Shown here piece by piece: positions 6,183 to 8,036 of a stretch of 8,036 nt of DNA. Each line of letters opens with the position of its first letter. Position 1 is the stretch's first letter. The translations under genes were made by a program, and so were the position numbers. A model generated the notes under the pieces. That model worked only from the letters and a program-made list of their open reading frames with translations, had not been told where the DNA came from and did not search any database. The DNA is from Sedimentisphaerales bacterium. GTDB lineage: Bacteria > Planctomycetota > Phycisphaerae > Sedimentisphaerales > SM23-30. The stretch lies in assembly GCA_030634605.1 (NCBI GenBank), contig DAOWAK010000038.1, positions 1-8,036 of the forward strand. The letters are read 5' to 3'.

Positions 6183-6226
6183 AATTCCAAGTAAACCATG
6201 CTCAAGAGTACTTGAGCATGCCACCC
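6183..6226. repeat. 44-bp direct repeat with perfect hairpin core, right copy
   Basis: The partner of 32-75. Here the core is a perfect 10-base inverted repeat, CATGCTCAAG (6197-6206) and CTTGAGCATG (6211-6220), around the loop AGTA. It ends 51 bases before the start of the plus-strand gene, so the hairpin would lie in or near that gene's leader. With the left copy it brackets the complete four-gene minus-strand block. Confidence 0.85.
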
Positions 6227-6277
6227 GACGGTTAACTTCCCTCTGGCGTAGGGGTATTTGCGGAATTATTTTTTTTA

Positions 6278-7837
6278 GTGACCAAATTACAAATCAACGA
6301 TATAGCCCAAGAAAACCAATCAGAAATCTCGCATGGTCGGGAATATGCAGCAGTTTTGCTGGCGGGGCTGATTTTGTATTTTATAAGTTGTGCTCCCGGA
6401 TTGCTGTGGCAGGACAGCGGGATGTTTCAATATCGGGTGGTGCATAACGAGATTCAGGGGAACCTGGGATTGGCGTTGGCGCATCCGTTGTATCACCTGT
6501 TGGGGATTTTGGTGAAAGCGGTGCCGGTGGGGGAGGTTTTTTTTCGGATTAATCTGATATCCGCGGTGGCGGGGGCGTTGGCGGTGGCAAATTTATTTTT
6601 GCTGGTTCGGATATGGACGGGGATGTTTATTCCGGCTTTGATCGGGGCGATGAGTCTGGCGTTGTCGCACACGCATTGGCTGCACTGTTGTATTGCCGAA
6701 GTTTACACGCTGTACCTGGCGATTTTTCTGGCGGAGCTGGTGGTTCTGCTGAAATATTGCAAAACGCAGCGAGTGGGATATCTCTACTGGCTGGGGCTGC
6801 TTAACGGGCTTTCGATTGCCAACCACATGTGGGGTTCGATACCGCTGGTTTGCTATGTGGTTTTTGTGATGGTTCTGCTGGCGAAGAAAAAAATCAGCGG
6901 CGGTAACGTGGCGATGGTTTTTTTGTTATGGTCGATCGGTTTTGGGCCTTATGGCTGGCTGATTATTCAAAACATGATACAGAGCGGGGATGTTGCGGGC
7001 ACGATATCATCGGCGCTTTTCGGGAACAGTTGGCAGAGCAACGTGCTCAATACTCAACTAACGGCCAAGGTCATCAAAGAGAACTTTATGTTTATCGGGA
7101 TGAATTTTCCCACTCCGAATGTATTACTAGGGTTTGTGGGGATTTTTGCTTTATTCAGGATTCGTTCGGAGCGGGCGTTCGGTAATGTGGTTCTGGGGTT
7201 GTTGATATTGTTTTTTCTGTTCGCTTTTCGATATACGGTTCCGGACAGGTACGCGTTTTTTCTGCCATTTTATGCGATGGTGTCGATATTCATCGGATTG
7301 GGCAGTTGGCGATTGTTGAGGTGGGGGGAAGTGTTGAGCGGCAAGAGGAAAATTTTGGCGGGCTTGATGATTATTTTTGCTTTGACGACGATTCCGGTTT
7401 ATGCGGTTCTTCCGGGTGCGGCGCGTAAGATGAAGGTGTCGCTGGGTACGGCCCGGCAGATTCCTTATCGAGATGAGTATGATTGGTTTTTGCAGCCTTG
7501 GAAAACCGGATACCATGGTCCGCGGCAATTTGCGGTTGAAGCTTTGGAAGTTGTCGAGGAGAACGGGCTGATCTACGCGGACGGCACGACGGTTTACGCT
7601 TTGCTGGGGGCTCAGCAGATTCAAGGTTTGCGGCCTGATGTGACAATTGTGCCGGGTCATGGTACGGTGAACAATCTGGATGGTTACGGTGAGGAGCGGA
7701 TTGATGAGCTATTCCGGGAGCACAAGATTTATGTGGTTTCGCCGGTGGCTGGTTATTGTCCGGAGTTTTTGCTGGAGAAGTTTGAATTTGAGTCGGTGGG
7801 GGTGGTTTGGCAGGCGGTAAGGGATGGTGAGCGTTGA
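6278..7837 (+). CDS. DUF2723 (TMEM260-like) multi-pass membrane protein, GT-C-type
   Basis: A 519-residue integral membrane protein. The first membrane segment (about 24-42) is followed by an outer loop with WQDSGMF (44-50); D46 matches the early acidic residue of this family and of GT-C glycosyltransferases generally. Next come LALAHPLYHLLG (65-76), HTHWLHCCIAEVYTLYLAIF (131-150) and LLNGLSIANHMWG (174-186), all resembling DUF2723 signatures, then further membrane segments to about 378. The final 140 residues are soluble and contain YADGTTVYALLGAQQIQGL then RPDVTIV (433-458), like the family's C-terminal domain. Related proteins are thought to use lipid-linked sugars on the outer face of the membrane; human TMEM260 is an O-mannosyltransferase. 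Substrate here is unknown. The start is GTG at 6278: no ATG lies between the upstream in-frame stop (6233-6235) and the first membrane segment. No clear ribosome site precedes it, only a T8 run. It diverges from the sugar transferase gene. Confidence 0.85.
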   Translation: MTKLQINDIAQENQSEISHGREYAAVLLAGLILYFISCAPGLLWQDSGMFQYRVVHNEIQGNLGLALAHPLYHLLGILVKAVPVGEVFFRINLISAVAGALAVANLFLLVRIWTGMFIPALIGAMSLALSHTHWLHCCIAEVYTLYLAIFLAELVVLLKYCKTQRVGYLYWLGLLNGLSIANHMWGSIPLVCYVVFVMVLLAKKKISGGNVAMVFLLWSIGFGPYGWLIIQNMIQSGDVAGTISSALFGNSWQSNVLNTQLTAKVIKENFMFIGMNFPTPNVLLGFVGIFALFRIRSERAFGNVVLGLLILFFLFAFRYTVPDRYAFFLPFYAMVSIFIGLGSWRLLRWGEVLSGKRKILAGLMIIFALTTIPVYAVLPGAARKMKVSLGTARQIPYRDEYDWFLQPWKTGYHGPRQFAVEALEVVEENGLIYADGTTVYALLGAQQIQGLRPDVTIVPGHGTVNNLDGYGEERIDELFREHKIYVVSPVAGYCPEFLLEKFEFESVGVVWQAVRDGER

Positions 7838-7846
7838 CGAATTAGT

Positions 7847-7905
7847 TTGAGCATGAATTTAATGACGAATATTGAAGAAATCCTAAATCCGAAGTTCTAA
7901 ATCAA
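7847..7905. repeat. Degenerate dispersed repeat after the DUF2723 gene
   Basis: An AT-rich stretch with near-repeated short words (AATTTAATGACGAATATTG, AAATCCTAAATCCGAAG, TTCTAAATC). It resembles the AATCCGAA/AATCCTAA type of intergenic repeat known from environmental genomes. The match is by recollection only. Confidence 0.35.
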
Positions 7906-7913
7906 AAGTAATC

Positions 7914-7930
7914 CACCAGCTCTGCTGGTG
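7914..7930. repeat. Hairpin CACCAGC/GCTGGTG at possible mobile-element edge
   Basis: A perfect 7-base stem with a TCT loop, 76 bases after the stop of the DUF2723 gene. It is GC-rich enough to stall transcription but has no T-run. Compact hairpins of this type also mark the ends of IS200/IS605-type elements; no transposase is present in the window, so this remains inference. Confidence 0.5.
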
Positions 7931-7943
7931 AGAATTCATAAGG

Positions 7944-8028
7944 CTCTGCCGTTCCCGCGAGATTATAGTGGTTCTTTCTCAACCAATGTTACAAGGGCAA
8001 AAAGAACCATCATGCAGAATTGGCAGAG
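7944..8028. repeat. Nested inverted repeats at the window end
   Basis: An outer pair CTCTGCC (7944-7950) with GGCAGAG (8022-8028) encloses an inner perfect 9-base pair TGGTTCTTT (7969-7977) with AAAGAACCA (8001-8009). The arrangement suggests a folded element of about 85 bases, or the end of one that continues beyond the window. No gene is called in 7838-8036. Confidence 0.45.
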
Positions 8029-8036
8029 AGAAGCTC

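Larger units (their letters stand above)
5442..6277. other. 836-base divergent intergenic region, repeat-rich, no gene seen
   Basis: This stretch separates the minus-strand block from the plus-strand membrane protein gene and must hold the promoters of both, but I see no clear -35/-10 pair. It contains a GTTCAC/GTGAAC module (5502-5610), a palindromic repeat (5660-5692), several hairpins (5746-5767, 5835-5857, 5877-5901, 5925-5951), a 13-base direct repeat (5923 and 6136) and the right copy of the 44-base repeat (6183-6226). TGTTCA-GGTAATCA near 5731-5744 resembles the start of the module at 5502. A 96-codon minus-strand frame at 5934-6224 starts in the repeat and shows no family features, so it is not called as a gene. 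Confidence 0.6.

Noticed and set aside
5934..6224. 96-codon minus-strand reading frame with two hydrophobic stretches
   Set aside because: It begins inside the 44-base repeat (giving the peptide ACSSTLEHG) and runs through hairpins and the 13-base repeats. It has no ribosome site or recognised family.
6245..6262. Possible sigma-54 promoter (TGGC...TTGC) before the DUF2723 gene
   Set aside because: The GG and GC elements are 13 bases apart instead of the required 10.

Overview
The window reads as part of a surface-polysaccharide or glycoconjugate locus from a Gram-negative-type bacterium of moderate GC. I lean towards a planctomycete or a related environmental lineage. The reasons are the weak or absent Shine-Dalgarno sites, three of five genes with non-ATG starts, intergenic regions full of short palindromic and tandem dispersed repeats, and a TMEM260/DUF2723-type membrane protein beside polysaccharide genes. 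This placement is an inference and could be wrong at phylum level.

Layout: four genes lie on the minus strand and are read from right to left. They are a monotopic sugar-phosphate transferase (4743-5441), a glutamine-dependent asparagine synthetase-type amidotransferase (2813-4735), an ATP-grasp ligase (1526-2506), and a polytopic MraY/WecA-type GlcNAc-1-phosphate transferase (117-1328). The first two are separated by 7 bases and are clearly co-translated. The next gaps (306 and 197 bases) hold dispersed repeats, so the lower genes may have their own promoters. A long intergenic stretch (5442-6277) separates this block from a divergent plus-strand gene (6278-7837) for a multi-pass DUF2723/GT-C-like membrane protein. 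The last 199 bases hold no gene, only degenerate repeat sequence and nested inverted repeats that may be the edge of a small mobile element.

How the genes may work together: the two phosphoglycosyl transferases each start a lipid-linked glycan on undecaprenyl phosphate at the inner membrane. The amidotransferase and the ATP-grasp ligase are suited to adding amide or amino-acid-like groups to a sugar or small precursor. The DUF2723 protein resembles lipid-linked-sugar-dependent glycosyltransferases that act on the outer face of the membrane. No flippase, polymerase or chain-extending glycosyltransferase is in the window, so the pathway is incomplete here.

The most unusual points are an 11-base homopolymer inside the amidotransferase gene (a possible on/off switch), two 44-base direct repeats with a hairpin core that bracket the whole four-gene block, and two intergenic modules built alike (inverted GTTCAC/GTGAAC ends around short tandem triplets). 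All gene families are known; the novelty, if any, lies in the arrangement and the repeats.
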